Shown: positions 49,297-61,300, numbered from the stretch's first letter. The stretch is DNA of 64,000 nt from Phoebastria nigripes (GCA_035582835.1 JAYKAV010002319.1:558001-622000), one strand, 5' to 3'. The notes: generated by a model not told the origin, from the letters alone. A program made the numbers and translations.

Positions 49297-49888
49297 CTTA
49301 GGGCCAACCTCGCGATCCGCGCGCCGGGCTTTGCGGGCAGCCGCCCTCCCGTCCGCGCCCAACGGCTCCCTCACCCCGCCTCCCGCCGGGCTTTCCGAGG
49401 AGCCGGCCTCCCGTCCGGCGCTCCGCCGGCCGGGCTTTCCGCGCTGCCGCCGCCGCTTCCCGTCCGGGCCAGGCGGAGCGGCACCGCAGCGCGCNTTGCG
49501 GGCGGCCAGCCGCTGCTCTCGCGCGCGGCGGGGAGGCCCGCGTGCCGCGCCTGGCGCCCCGCCCGGGCGTGGGCTGTGGTGCCGCGGGGCGCTCCCTGCC
49601 GGCGGGGCGCTGGGTTCCGCGCGGCGGCACCGCGGGCACCGCTTTAGGAGAGTGAGGCCCTGCTCTTGCAAGGCCCGCGTGCAGCCACTGAGGTCGCTGA
49701 GGGGACGTGCTGGCAGGAAACGGCTGCCCGGCGGAGGCCTGCAGCGGGCGGGCTGTCGGGCTGTATCTCGTCCTGGCGAAGGCCAGCCGTGTCGCGGAGC
49801 TCTGTCCCTCCCATCTCCTCCTCTGAAATGTTTCACAGCTCTGCTGCAGGTTTCCGCACCAAAATGCAGTGTCAGGCCAAAACTCAGT

Positions 49889-49893
49889 CCTAG
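49889..49893. repeat. Left target-site duplication of the rearranged retroviral insertion
   Basis: Reads cctag and is repeated at 50926-50930. Confidence 0.6.
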
Positions 49894-50487
49894 TGTCGTG
49901 GTTTGACCCCAGCCGGCAGCTAAGCACCACACAGCCGCTCGCTCACTCCCCCCACGGTGGGATGGGGGAGAGAATCGGAAGGGTGAAAGTGAGAAAACTC
50001 ATGGGTTGAGATAAAGACAGTTTAATAGGTAAAGCAAAAGCCACGCACACAAGCAAAGCAAAACAAGGAATTCATTCACTACTTCCCATCGGCAGGCAGG
50101 TGTTCAGCCATCTCCAGGAAAGCAGGGCTCCATACGCGCAACGGTTACTTGGGAAGACAAACACCATCACTCTGAATGTCCCCCTCTTCCTTCTTCTTCC
50201 CCCAGCTCTACATGCTGAGCATGACGTCATATGGTGTGGAATATCCCTTTGGTCAGTTGGGGTCAGCTGTCCTGGCTGTGTCCCCTCCCAGCTTCTTGTG
50301 CACCCCCACCCTACTCACTGGTGGGGTGGGGTGAGAGGCAGAAAAGGCCTTGACTCTGTGTAAGCACTGCTCAGCAGTAATGAAAACATCCCTGTGTTAT
50401 CAACACTGTTTCCAGCACAAATCCAAACATAGCCCCATACTAGCTACTGTGAAGAAAATTAACTCTATCCCAGCCAAAACCAGCACA
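49894..50487 (-). mobile_element. LTR, minus strand, in the same orientation as USP3 (594 bp)
   Basis: Read on the minus strand it starts TGTGCTGG, ends CCACGACA, and follows the solo LTR at 13426-13957 through most of U3 and U5. A perfect CRE palindrome, tgacgtca, is at 50222-50229 and an ATTAAA signal at 50026-50021. The TATA box of the intron 8 copy is replaced by CATGTAGAG. The LTR ends 674 bp upstream of the USP3 ATG. Confidence 0.85.
50222..50229. promoter_or_regulatory. CRE-like palindrome tgacgtca in the LTR U3
   Basis: A perfect match to the CREB/ATF palindrome, about 1.0 kb upstream of the USP3 start. The intron 8 LTR has tgacatca at the equivalent place, so this site may be ancestral and retained here. 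Activity is inference. Confidence 0.45.
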
Positions 50488-50769
50488 TTCTCCACCCCTT
50501 ATTCCATACCATTTACGTCATGCTTGGGTACCACACTATCCAATACAACCTCATTAAACACCACTCCCCTTCCCATCCTTTGATATAATACACAGATATC
50601 ATTCCCTTAGTCTATGGACCACCCCTATAAAATGTCTTTAAAATGTCCATTGAGTTCATTTAGTCCATGACTTTGGGCATCTGTTATGGTGGTCACTCAG
50701 GACAGGAGAGGTGGTGTGTGGTGTGGAGCTACTGGGCACCAAAGACAGCTCAGGTCGGGTCACTGCTGT
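50488..50769 (-). mobile_element. Retroviral internal remnant with polypurine tract
   Basis: On the minus strand the bases just before the LTR read AAGGGGTGGAGAA, the expected polypurine tract that primes plus-strand synthesis next to U3. This shows the left LTR is a 3' LTR with some internal sequence retained. The remaining remnant has no readable retroviral frame. Its junction with the plus-strand fragment is approximate. Confidence 0.6.
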
Positions 50770-50925
50770 ACTTGCACTGCTTCTTTGCACAGCTTTTGCT
50801 TTACCTATTAAACTGCCACAAGTTTTCTCACTTTTACCCTTCCGATTCTCTCCCCCATCCCACCAGGGGTGAGTCAGCGAGAAGCTGTGTGGTGCTTAGT
50901 TGCCAGCTGGAGTTAAACCATGGCA
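50770..50925 (+). mobile_element. R-U5 fragment of an LTR, plus strand
   Basis: Contains GCTTTTGCTTTACC, the ATTAAA signal (50807-50812) and CCGATTCTCTCCCCCATCCC in the same order as the reverse complement of 50044-49894. It ends ACCATGGCA. A segment of about 15 bp after the ATTAAA is deleted relative to the left copy. It is inverted relative to the left LTR and its U3 is missing. Confidence 0.75.
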
Positions 50926-50930
50926 CCTAG
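50926..50930. repeat. Right target-site duplication of the rearranged retroviral insertion
   Basis: Reads cctag and matches 49889-49893. It follows the terminal CA of the plus-strand U5. Confidence 0.6.
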
Positions 50931-53900
50931 TTACTTGGGGCATGAATCACAGACCCAAGTGCAGGCTGGAGCAGCTGTGTGGGCACTGCTGGATCTGCCT
51001 GCAACAGGCATGTCCCACCCCACCGCAGGCAGCACCTATGGCCGCAAGGGTTACCGTGCACTCTGCTCACAAAAACACTATAGCTTTGTGCATGTGAAAG
51101 AAGACCACATGATATTTGTATGTGGTAAGACAGATGCTGTATTCAAGCAATCTGTTCCTTAAGATGCACAGCCTATGGTGTATGCTTACTTCCTGAGCTC
51201 TGTCTTAAAAAGCTTCATGGTTTAACTTCTCCCTATAGACAACAGGAAGTCGTAGTAATCTTGTGTCTCTGCTGACTATTTGCAAATATCTTTGCCTCAC
51301 ACTTTCTTTAAAGAGTTACCTGGCCTCAAATTTAGCTCTATGACTGTAACCTTTAAGTTAAGTGGTAATAAAAGTACAGATGTTGTATTACGGCTTTTCC
51401 AGACAANGCAGAATAACAATTTTATGGCTCAGCAATTTGCATGCTTACGCTGGATCAATACAAATGTTCTACTGAAAATACTCAGTTCCTTTTCAAATGT
51501 AGCAAACAAAGTCCACCACCGTAATACCTGAAAAAGTGGGGATTTTTTTAATCTAAGGAACTGTGACTCTGCCTGCACATTAGGAGTTTTAGACCTTTTC
51601 TCTTACCATAACTAATGTGAGAAATTCAATTTTGCCACTGGTTTTGCCTGTTGTGTGACCTGCATATAGAAACAAAAAGCATCTGTCTCAATGTATTTTA
51701 CATGGCACAGCACTATTTCATAGAAGATTATTTTAAAAACTGACAGTTCTGTATGGATTTTCAGATGAGATACTTTAAATATTCATATCAAAGATGTCTT
51801 GGTGGTCACAAATGTCCTTGGTAGAACACTGTTCTTTACTCTCTTTGTTCTTTTTCACCCTGTTTACACAAGGTGGAAAAATTCAGAGCATGAAAGATCA
51901 AATTTTCCACAGCATCAGAAACTACTTTGACTACACTCAGTGGAGTTAGTTTGTATTTCTAGCTGTGTAGTTAGAAGCAGAATTAGTTCATAGATACCAA
52001 ACTGTGAACTAAATGGCTGCAAATGTTATCTTGACACAGAACCATGGAGCTTCCTCACATATCCCCCGTCCTTCAAAATTGTCACATTTGATCAATCAGG
52101 TAAGTAACATTCCCATCATATATTTTACAGGTTCTACAGAAAGCATGTATTTGTATAGTTTTCTAACAAATATTGTATAAATAGAGCAAAATGAATTGGG
52201 AGTACAGAATTTTAAAAATTGTTTCATACAACACAACTTTGATATACATCTAAGAATTACTTGTACAAGTTTAAGGAGCAAAAAGGTGGTCATGTTAGCA
52301 TGTTTATATATTAGCCAAGGGGTCCTTTTGTTTATTCTCCACCCTCTGCCCTCCACCCTCTGCCACAATGTATAATGAGGACATACATTAAATTAAAGCA
52401 GCAGTTTGACTGCAGTTGCTTTCTGTCTTTTCTAACTAATGCATATGTTTAATTCTCTTGTCATGCCCCACCCATCCTTACACAAAAACAATGAGAAAGA
52501 AACCTCAGTTGGATCTGCCCTTCTAATTTTGCCCTCCATAGCAGTGTCACTTGGCCTTCTCTCAGTATTTTGCAACCAGAGTTTAATCAAAACAGTCAGT
52601 TCTTATCTCACTGTGTGGATTATGTTAGCAGTATATTTAGTCTTTCAGAAGTAAAGAACTGGTTAACAAGGATTAAGTATGGTAAAATAAACATGTTTTA
52701 ATACTTTTAATTATCTACTTTAATTTTAGCACTCCCATTCATGACTTTACAGTTGATATAATATACCTGGAGAGGAGAACCAATTCCTTTCCTAAGTAAA
52801 CAAAACCAGGGTCTGTCTCAAAAGAACAGTATGGCCTTGCACAGTCACTAGAGTTGAACCCCTGCCGGTATGAACTATTACATCTCTACTAAAGGCAATG
52901 TATTGAAATCAGTAGAGCTACGATATACCTTATATTAGAACAGTTTTTATAAGCATAGCCATGTTGGAAGAGTATCTTCTGGCAAGATACTAACAGATCC
53001 AAGTATGAGGTAAGAGTCAATAGGAGACCGCCATCTTGTTTCCCCAAGCCCCTCATGGACTTAACAGAGTAACTGTCTGAATGGAGTAGCAGATAGGAAT
53101 GAGTGTTACTATTTCAGGCAGGGGGTGGGTAGGTGGAGGGCTAGTAGTATCTTTAGGAGAAGATGAATATGAAAACGCATGATCCATTGCAGCAAAACTG
53201 TAATGAACATAGCAGACTATGGAAGAAAGACATCCTCAAAAATGTCTAGAGATACAAGGCCTATGTACTGCTTTCTCTTAGAGTTCCTCTTTTTAGTCCA
53301 GGCGGCTGCAAACTTACAGACTTCTCAAAGAAAAAAACCCATGACTTTGGTTTAATTTAAGAGGCCTTTGACCATCCTCTATTACCTTTATTTTAAGATG
53401 CGACTATTCAACTTGCAATATTATGCACAAAGAAAAATGTCCTTTCTCCCCTGCTGTGGAGTTATTAAGATCCCCATTACAAAAGAACAAAAGGAGCTTG
53501 GAATTGCAAGGAGGTTGGGAGGGACTGTATAACTCTGCTAAGCACAGCACTTCCTAGAATGACAGACACCCATTATAACTTCTCTGGGCAGCATTTAGCT
53601 GTGAAAAACTACTAAATAAAAAGGTATCAGCTTACCAAGATAGGCCCTTCAATCTTCCATCCCTGATGTTTCATGTTTAGGAGCCAAAACCATCCACACT
53701 GTGACACCTTGTTCCTTTGCAAGATAATAATGGCGTTTTATTCCTCCTTTCATTTGTGGGTTGACAGCCATTCAGTGAAACTCTTTAAACAGTGTAATTT
53801 TGCCCAAATATTTGCATGTTTCTTTATTTTAGTTGCCATGCCCACAGCAAATGTGGTAGCCTTTAAATTTTTTATCTCTGGTTGCCAAGATAAATACTTA

Positions 53901-55591
53901 AGTAAGGATGATTCAATCTGTTAGGGAGTCATGATGCATAGTAGGTATCACATATGTGAGGATGCATAAGGACAATTTAGAAGAGCAATAAGGATATTTG
54001 TAATGCAGCCTCTTTGCCTACTGAAAAATAATTGATCAATAATGCAATTCTATGAGTACTCGGATCTCAAAAGCACTACTACAACAAGGGCAGTTTTAAG
54101 TGGCTTGCAGTGAGGCATACATGTTGAATGCAGAGGAAAACTGGAGTAGAAGCTCTGGGTATAATTTTCCTTTTCAGTTTGCTTTTTCAGTAAGATTTCT
54201 CGAGTACAAATCACTTGATTGGGAACTGGAGTCCCATCTCTTGCTCCCATCCTTCCTCAGATCAGAGTAATTTAGATGATTGCTAAGATAAATCCTACAG
54301 GCATGCTCATAATGGGTGCAATCAGTGCAGAACAGGAGCCTGTGAATTAGCATTGTAAGTTAGAAATTTCTATTTAATATAGCACATCATCATCTCTACT
54401 ATAACAGAGATATTCCTCACAACATCCTCTTGTGGGATATATGTAGTCATCCATCTGTGCTATAGGCTCCATCTGAGAGCATCTGAGCTTAGAATTTGGC
54501 ACTGAATTGGTATCTTGCAAATATACTAACAATTTACAGTGGGGAAGTTTGCCTGGAGGGTTCTTTAGTTCTGCTGTATTTCTCAGAAATAAAATCTGTG
54601 GTTTTAAATATTTGAAGAAATTAACTTGCCTCCCTTGTGTATGTATTATGATATGGTCTAATGATGCAGTAGCAGAATTTTCCATGTAATCTTGGCTTAC
54701 TTCAACAGCATAGATGAACATCACTCAATGGATCAAGTGAAGCAGATTGTTGCCTTAGATGACTTCCTCATTTGCTGTAGAAATTGGAGAGTGTGGAATG
54801 AAGAAGGGATGACGCTGGAGGAGTGGAATGAATGCTAACCTGAAGAACTAGAATCTAATTCAGGCTTTGCCAAACAATTCTTGCATGCCACCTGGCAAGT
54901 CATTTAAACCAATTTTTTTACTAAGTAGACCTGTTTGCTTAAGTTGGAAGTCTAATCTCCTTCTCAACTACAGCTGAGGAAAAGAGGCCAGCTCTGTTCA
55001 GAGCACACATGTTGGAGTCTTCCTATCTCTATGGCTAAACATCCATCCTCAATTTCTAGATTAAATGCATAAAGATAGAAAGAATCGTCTCCCATGGCAT
55101 GTTTCTTCTTTTCTAAGAAGTGGTAAACTCAGAATGTGTGGACTGAGATTGGCAGATGCCCTGAACAGTCAACTGAAAAGGATATTAGCAAGCCTTTTGC
55201 TCTGAACACATAAAGCAGTAAACACTCTGAAAACACTACATGCCAATCCAGACCTAGTAGAAACTTGATAGATTGGGCTTTCAGCTCTTATTTCCCAAAG
55301 GTGTAAAAGTGAAACATTCAGATATGATGGCGATAGCAATGGAGACTACACAGAAACCCACCACAAGGAAATTAATTCTTTACTCAGTGCGGATGCAACT
55401 CTGAGGCAGACAACTGGCATGGAAAATATCAACAGAAAGCATCAGAATATAGGTAAGTTCTAATACAGGGTCTCAGCTTAATAAAACCTTTACCAGAGGC
55501 TGGCCTAGCAGCTCTGTGAGTTATATGCCATCTCTGCAGCAGACAGAAGTTTAGCTGCATGCATCTGTGTATAAAAGTACGCTACAGCACA
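50931..55591. other. Intergenic region upstream of USP3
   Basis: AT-rich with frames up to 116 codons and no recognised domain. Contains a perfect 14 bp tandem duplication (ctccaccctctgcc, 52337-52364) and an ambiguous base at 51407. No gene or mobile element recognised. Confidence 0.7.
52337..52364. repeat. Two perfect copies of a 14 bp unit
   Basis: ctccaccctctgcc occurs twice head to tail. Confidence 0.9.
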
Positions 55592-55813
55592 TTAAATACC
55601 ACAAGCACAGTTCCAGCAGCATGTTGTCTCATTAACAAATCTATTTCCGTTTCCTGCACGTCCTCTTAAAATAAAGGTCACACACTTTTTCAGTGTTTGA
55701 TCATAACACCACAAGCAACTCCCTTTACAAGGTTCAAGATTCTTCTCTAAAAGGCAAGATGCCCAAGATGAAGGACAAAAATTTAAAATTAGGCAAATGC
55801 CCAGAGCAAGCAT
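55592..55813 (-). CDS. Small secreted Kunitz/BPTI-like protein, divergent (73 aa; possibly decaying)
   Basis: The ORF begins with a hydrophobic leader, MLALGICLILNFCPSSWA, that resembles a signal peptide with cleavage near SWA-S. It continues as one Kunitz-like domain: C5, C14, C30, C51 and C55 of the BPTI numbering are present with near-standard spacing. So are the YD turn, the TF after C30, and a GNGNRF block matching the family GNxNxF. The reactive-site position after C14 is Lys, which in the family favours trypsin-like proteases. Odd points: C38 is replaced by Arg, so the C14-C38 disulfide cannot form. The C14-C30 loop is one residue short, and extra cysteines occur in that loop (two), beside C51 and after C55. 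NETT is a possible N-glycosylation site. An acceptor-like TGTCACAG lies right before the ATG, so it could be a second exon. I cannot name an orthologue; a pseudogene is possible. Confidence 0.5.
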   Translation of the reverse strand: MLALGICLILNFCPSSWASCLLEKNLEPCKGSCLWCYDQTLKKCVTFILRGRAGNGNRFVNETTCCWNCACGI

Positions 55814-56303
55814 CTGTGACAGTATTTAGAACATAAGATTAAAACGTGTAAATAGGCATGACTCCCTTCAAAGCATGTCCACGACACTTCTGTACACATA
55901 CCTTCAGGGGGCGGTGTGACACAAAGTATTGTGCAAAGATACCAGGTAGCGCCAAAGGACAGGCGTGTTCTTCATTCCCCCCTGCTTACACGGTCACTGT
56001 AAGAAATTACCCGAACTTCTACTTTCACAGGATTAATCGTTCTCTCCAGTGCTAAGGAGGGATTCCTCATTTCTTAATGAGTTGCTTCTAGTGGGGAATA
56101 ATGTTGACTATAGCAGTACAATTGTATTAGGCTGATACAGATTCCATCAGAAGAGAAGATTTTTTTTTTTTAAAGACTAATTCAAGTATGTATCTGAGGT
56201 CTAGAGAGCAACTGTGTTCCCTAATCACACAGAAAAGAAGGAAACTGGCCAAAGAAATTGCATGCTATCGATAGGATCCATGTGGGCTGGATTGTGTACA
56301 AAC

Positions 56304-56373
56304 ATGCACACACACATACATGGGTTTTTTTTTTCCTTGTATATTTCCCTCTGTGTGTGTATATATATATATG
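56304..56373. repeat. CA, T and TG/TA microsatellite cluster
   Basis: Reads acacacacatacatggg, then a T9 run, then tgtgtgtgtatatatatatatg. Simple-sequence cluster with no gene. Confidence 0.8.
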
Positions 56374-58086
56374 TTTCTCTAGAAGGATGTTCCTTCACAC
56401 AGAACTACAGGTCAGATTCACCAGGTGGTATACACTGGAGTTGTTCTATTAACTTGAGTTCAGGCTAGCTGAGAAGCTGCCTTTGTGTGTTTCTTTCAAA
56501 TGAAATCAACAGGTTGTTTCACTCTCCTTTAAGCCCATGAGTCAGAGTAGGCCAAAGGCACAATTTGTTAATGTGCTACTGTTAGAAAAAAACAAGTCCT
56601 TTTCCACAGTTTATGTTTGCCCAAAGAGATCGAGCATTTTCTGGGCCGTGACAACAACTTGGTATTCCATGAAGTCTGTTGTAACAGATTTGATTTTCCC
56701 ATTGCTGAGCATGCCTGCAAGTGGACATTTTGGAAAGGGTACTTTGAGGTGATGCAGTCCTCTAGACTGGATACTCCTCTGCAGGAACCAAACAGTACCT
56801 TAGTATTAAAAGCTCTCCAAAATAATCTTCTTGTTTGCAACACAGTGTTAAGAATGCTAAGTTGGAATGCAAAAAGCGGGAAATCTGCTGCAGCCTGATC
56901 TCCCAGGTGAGTGGGTTGAAATCCTGAGGACATGACTCTAGTTCACTGTGTTCTGAGAGCTGTAGCTGGGGAGAAGAGAGCAGTAATAGAAGGAAGAGAG
57001 TAGTGCAACAGACAAGCAAAGAGCTGTAGTCTTTTTACCAGAATTCCCATTTTCAACAAAAATAATATCTATTCATATGATCTTCTAGTGCTTTTATTTA
57101 TGAGAGCCTATGCTAATTTTACATCACTTTTCCAAGGATTCCAGAAGCATCTTATTGAACAAAGGCAATGCTTTAACTCTGATCCAAACTTTGCCTTGTC
57201 TGCACTATCGCAGCTTGGTCACAATGCAAGGTATAAATAAAGGTGAATGTGACTATTCTGTGTGGTGGTTCTTTTGAACAAACCAAGGGAGATGTGAAAA
57301 ATAAATTATACAAATAAACTGAATGGTTTTTAAATTCTCCACATTGTTTTCTTAAGGTGTTATTTGTACAGACGAAGGGTTATTTTTAATTCATGCTTTA
57401 AACAAATGCCTGAAAGTTCTCATATGACTGGCAGCTTTCAACACCAGAGTCATCAATTATTATACTGTCCTCCAGAGTCTGTTCAATAATGCAAGTGCAT
57501 CAGGGTGACATCCAGCAGTATTATTTCATGTCACTGGCATTTAGCTTTTACTGTAATCAGTTATGTAAATTTTATATTATATTATTTCCAAACGCAGTCT
57601 TGAAAATATAATAATAATTCTGTACTTGTGCTTAAGCTACTTTTAAGATCAGCAGGCTTTATTTCATCCTATCTTAATCAAAATAGAACATTTTATAGCC
57701 AACATAACTAATTTCTCTTCATCACAACTGACCAAGGCTTATCCACTAATTTTTGGCAAACAAGGGAACTACAGGTATATTTAAAAAAAAAAAAAAAGGC
57801 AGCTCAGTTTACATACTGTGTCAGAGCACAGAGAAGAACTCCCAAGCATCCTGTTGAAAGAAAACCTAGTACTACCTATTTGCCTGGAAAATGTGATAGC
57901 TGGGACCAGCCTATCTGCCTATCTGTTCGATCAAGGAAGGGCAAACTGTTCAAAAGCACTTGAGTAATTCCAAAACGTAAAACTCACTAGTACTATTTCT
58001 TATGTCACATGGGGCAAAACCATAGGCGTTTCTAAGCCACAAACATTGCATGTTTAAATGACACGCAGGTTTTCAATTTCACCGCT

Positions 58087-58383
58087 ATGATTAGCTTGTT
58101 AACAAATCTAAGGAAAATACACAATAATCCAGTCACAAAAATTAAAAGAAGAATTACTCTGATGATAATCTGGGAGGATTGGGAAAAGAATGAGATGGTA
58201 CAGAATGATACTATTTCAGATAAAACTCAGGAATCAGAATGTGAAATCTATTTGCCTGTGAAAAGAACGTGTAAAGAAAATATTCTAAAAGAAGTGTTTA
58301 AATTAATTCCTGAAGTCCCATTCCAAATACTTAAAAATGGTATTATGGGAAAGTCCCAAGATGAACTGGGTGAACTAGTATGA
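58087..58383 (+). other. Open frame of 98 codons, lysine- and glutamate-rich (uncertain)
   Basis: The frame has a natural-looking composition (EDWEKNEMVQND, LIPEVPFQIL) and ends TGA. No domain is recognised. It could be a chance frame in purine-rich sequence or an exon or gene relic. No promoter, poly(A) signal or splice partner was identified with confidence. Confidence 0.15.
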
Positions 58384-61300
58384 CTTTTTTCACCTCTAAC
58401 ATCTGTTATTTCCATGTAGAATATTACTACAGTAAAAGTATCATATGTATCTGTGAACTGTAACTGTACACAAACGATATCACTTTTCCCTCTACATTAA
58501 ACAAGACTGTTGATAGCCAAAATACTCTACAAGCTATTTTTGCTTCTTTGTTTGCTGTAAGCTACAAAGGCATCCTACCTGTCTCTCTGCTGCATGTACT
58601 TGCTTCTAGTTTTGTACAAAGAATTTTGTACTGTACTGTGCGCGTATTAGATCTTGGTTCTACTTTACTGACCACAAAGAACTGTAAATATTAACACAAA
58701 AGGTGCCAATGTCTCAGAGCATTTTGATTCTGAGGTGTTTTGACTCCAAAGCAAAGTATCCCTGGGAAAAACTTGCCATTGTACACAAAGACAGTATATA
58801 CAGCACTTCACTGATAACTGAGTTGAATGAGACTTCTGTTAGCTCTCAAATGGCAGCATTTTACCCTGTTTGGAGATCAGCTCATTACCAGGGAAATAGG
58901 AATTTTCTTGCCATGTCACTAGGATTATATTATTTGTTATTATGTTATTCTTCAGGCTCAGTTATTCACAATGTTGAGTAGCAATCTGAATTGTGAAAAA
59001 GGAGACCATTGGTTCAGATTTCCTTTCCTCGCTCCCTTCGCTTAACATCTGCTAATTCAAGGACTGAACAAGGCCTTCTGAAATTTTTCTGCTCTAGCCG
59101 GAACTTGAAACTGAGATGGTAAAATACAGTGAGAGGGAGATATTCAGCTTGTTCTGAAATAAGAAGCCACCGGGACGCCCTATGAACAGTACTAGATCTT
59201 TCAAAGCAGTCTTGCTAAGCTCCAAACACCAAACTGATTTAGTCATTATAGCAAAAGGTAAATGTGCCAATGGCTATTCAGTGCTGTAATCAAAGAGCTT
59301 CTATGAACTGCTGACACAGATAGCCCTGAATTTTGAAGAACAGAGATGTAGCTGAGTTTTCTGGGATTTTTACTTGCTTCACACTAAAGGTCAACACTCA
59401 AATATATTTTTAGTCATTTAAATGCATGGCATTTTGTAGATGGGGAGGATCAGGAAGTTAGTACATAGCATGATACAATTCACATTCAAGAAAACTATCT
59501 GAAGACCTTCTATAGAATTTTATATCTGCAATGCCTATTATTTCTTTCATTCAGAGCCTTGTACAATTAGACTCGATGTAACTAAGGAAACTATTTAAAA
59601 ATATCTACAGGTCTACATTACTACTTCTCTACCTTCTAGACTCTAGAATTTACCCAGGCTGATTTCTGTAATGCCTGTGTGGCCAGGAATTTATGGTGCA
59701 CCATGAAAAATGATTTATTGGCACTCCCTCAGGAAGTGCTTAGTAACTCATCCACGCTCACATATGCAACCATCCCCAATTCACTGTGACACTGTACCAC
59801 GTTAACATGCATTTCTGTATGTTCTGAGATCTGTGTGTCTAAAAGAATCTAAGGTGACACATAACTGCAGTAAAACCTTTCATTACTATGATTCCCTTTT
59901 GTTAAAAGTGTGCTTTAACAGCAGGGACCAGAATAAATGCTCCAGTCAGTAAATGAGTAAGCTTGGTAAGACCTGCTGCGTTTTGTGGTTCCTCCTTGCC
60001 CCATCACTAGTCACTTAAAGATAGTTAAGCAGCAGCTGCATAACTACGTTCTGATGTCTTCACTGATTCACATATCCCTATCAACATCATTCCATATTTA
60101 ATTTGAACCACTTCCCATAGTTCAAACATACAAGCAATGTAAAATAGGCTAAAAACAGATGACTAATCACCATCTATCCCTACTGCATGTTAGCACAGTT
60201 TTGTAAAGTAGCAAACAGCTGGAAAAATGATGCAGGGATCTCATCATAGTGATCCTTTCATTAAATTATTATTGTTTCAGTAGAAGATCACTTTGAATGT
60301 TCCACCGTGCCCTAAAAATTACTGAAGCCTAAGCAACGTGAGACTTCATTGCTGTACTGTCTCTATTCTAAGCATGGTATTTAAAGCAGGTAGAGACTGC
60401 CAGGCCTGCATTTAGAGCATAATGAGATTTTACTCTTGTAAACATGACTGAGTATCCAAGCCCAAGAAAGTATTAAACTTGTGTGGTGTGTAGTNTAGTT
60501 TAAAAAAAGGGCTTTTAATTCAGGACACCCAGTTCTCCTTTGTCTCACTTAATGCCACTTCATGCAAGCCCAAGGGAAAATGGCAGGCTCACATCTTTCA
60601 GGTACATAAGGGCCAAAACTTTGAAGTACAGGTTAACCAAGACATGCTTGCCGAATGTAGGATAATTTTCTTTTGATGGGTAAATGTAACAGCTGTAGTA
60701 GATCAAAAGGCTTATCTAAATAGCCAGAGCATTTAGGTACTCATAAGTATGGCATGTAACCATGAATCTTGCTCCTGGATTCAGGGCTTAAGCTTTACAC
60801 CATTGCTATCAGTATTTCTGCATGAAGGTAAGGCTTCTCATTACAGTCTTTCTCTAAGGAAACAGAGGTTAACAAGCCTGACTTCTCATTACAGCTTCTC
60901 ATCCGCATAGACAACACTGCATTTTGCCACTCCTAGGATAAAAGGCTGGGACGGAGCCACTCCAGCCATGAAGAGATGAAGGAAAGAAAAAACCTGAAAA
61001 CAGCAACTTCAGTTGCTGGGCTGCCGATCAGTCTGACTCCAAACTTTGCCATACCCATCCTGTCTCCTTCTGCCTGAACACCAACCATAGCCACAACCAG
61101 ACTGGTTGTCTAGGGTTGTGGCATAGGCATTTCTGCTGCCAGCAGGCTGCTCTTCCAGGCAGCTATTTTGCTAATGTCTAGAGTTAACCCTGGCTGTTAA
61201 CTACAGAAAGAGAACTGGTACGTCACCTTGTCATGTGGGAAAATGAGCAGATATTGTTGATGGTGCTGTAAAACCATTAGCAATATGAAACCACAATGTA

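Larger units (their letters stand above)
48500..49880 (-). promoter_or_regulatory. CpG island and promoter region of USP3
   Basis: Base composition changes sharply from AT-rich to GC- and CpG-rich from about 48500 to 49880, enclosing coding exon 1, the start of intron 1 and the 5' flank. This is typical of a housekeeping promoter. No TATA box is seen near exon 1. The transcription start cannot be fixed from sequence. Frames of 200-290 codons here arise from the lack of AT-rich stops and are not genes. An ambiguous base occurs at 49495. Confidence 0.85.
49894..50925 (-). mobile_element. Rearranged endogenous retrovirus insertion with U5 ends on both sides
   Basis: The left part (49894-50487) is a nearly complete LTR on the minus strand. 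Next come a purine-rich tract and internal remnant in the same orientation (from 50488 to roughly 50770). The right part (about 50770-50925) is an R-U5 fragment of a related LTR on the plus strand. The whole is bounded by cctag at 49889-49893 and again at 50926-50930, a 5 bp duplication as for the solo LTR in intron 8. No coding frame of gag, pol or env is present. Confidence 0.75.

Noticed and set aside
48499..49932. Long overlapping frames of 130-291 codons on both strands around the USP3 start
   Set aside because: They lie in the CpG island, where stop codons are scarce, and are arginine-, proline-, glycine- and alanine-rich in all frames. Only the 91 bp exon 1 of USP3 is supported.
60925..61000. 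TATA-like ataaaagg followed by an ATG, considered as a promoter and gene start
   Set aside because: The ATG frame stops after two codons and no downstream exon is recognisable.
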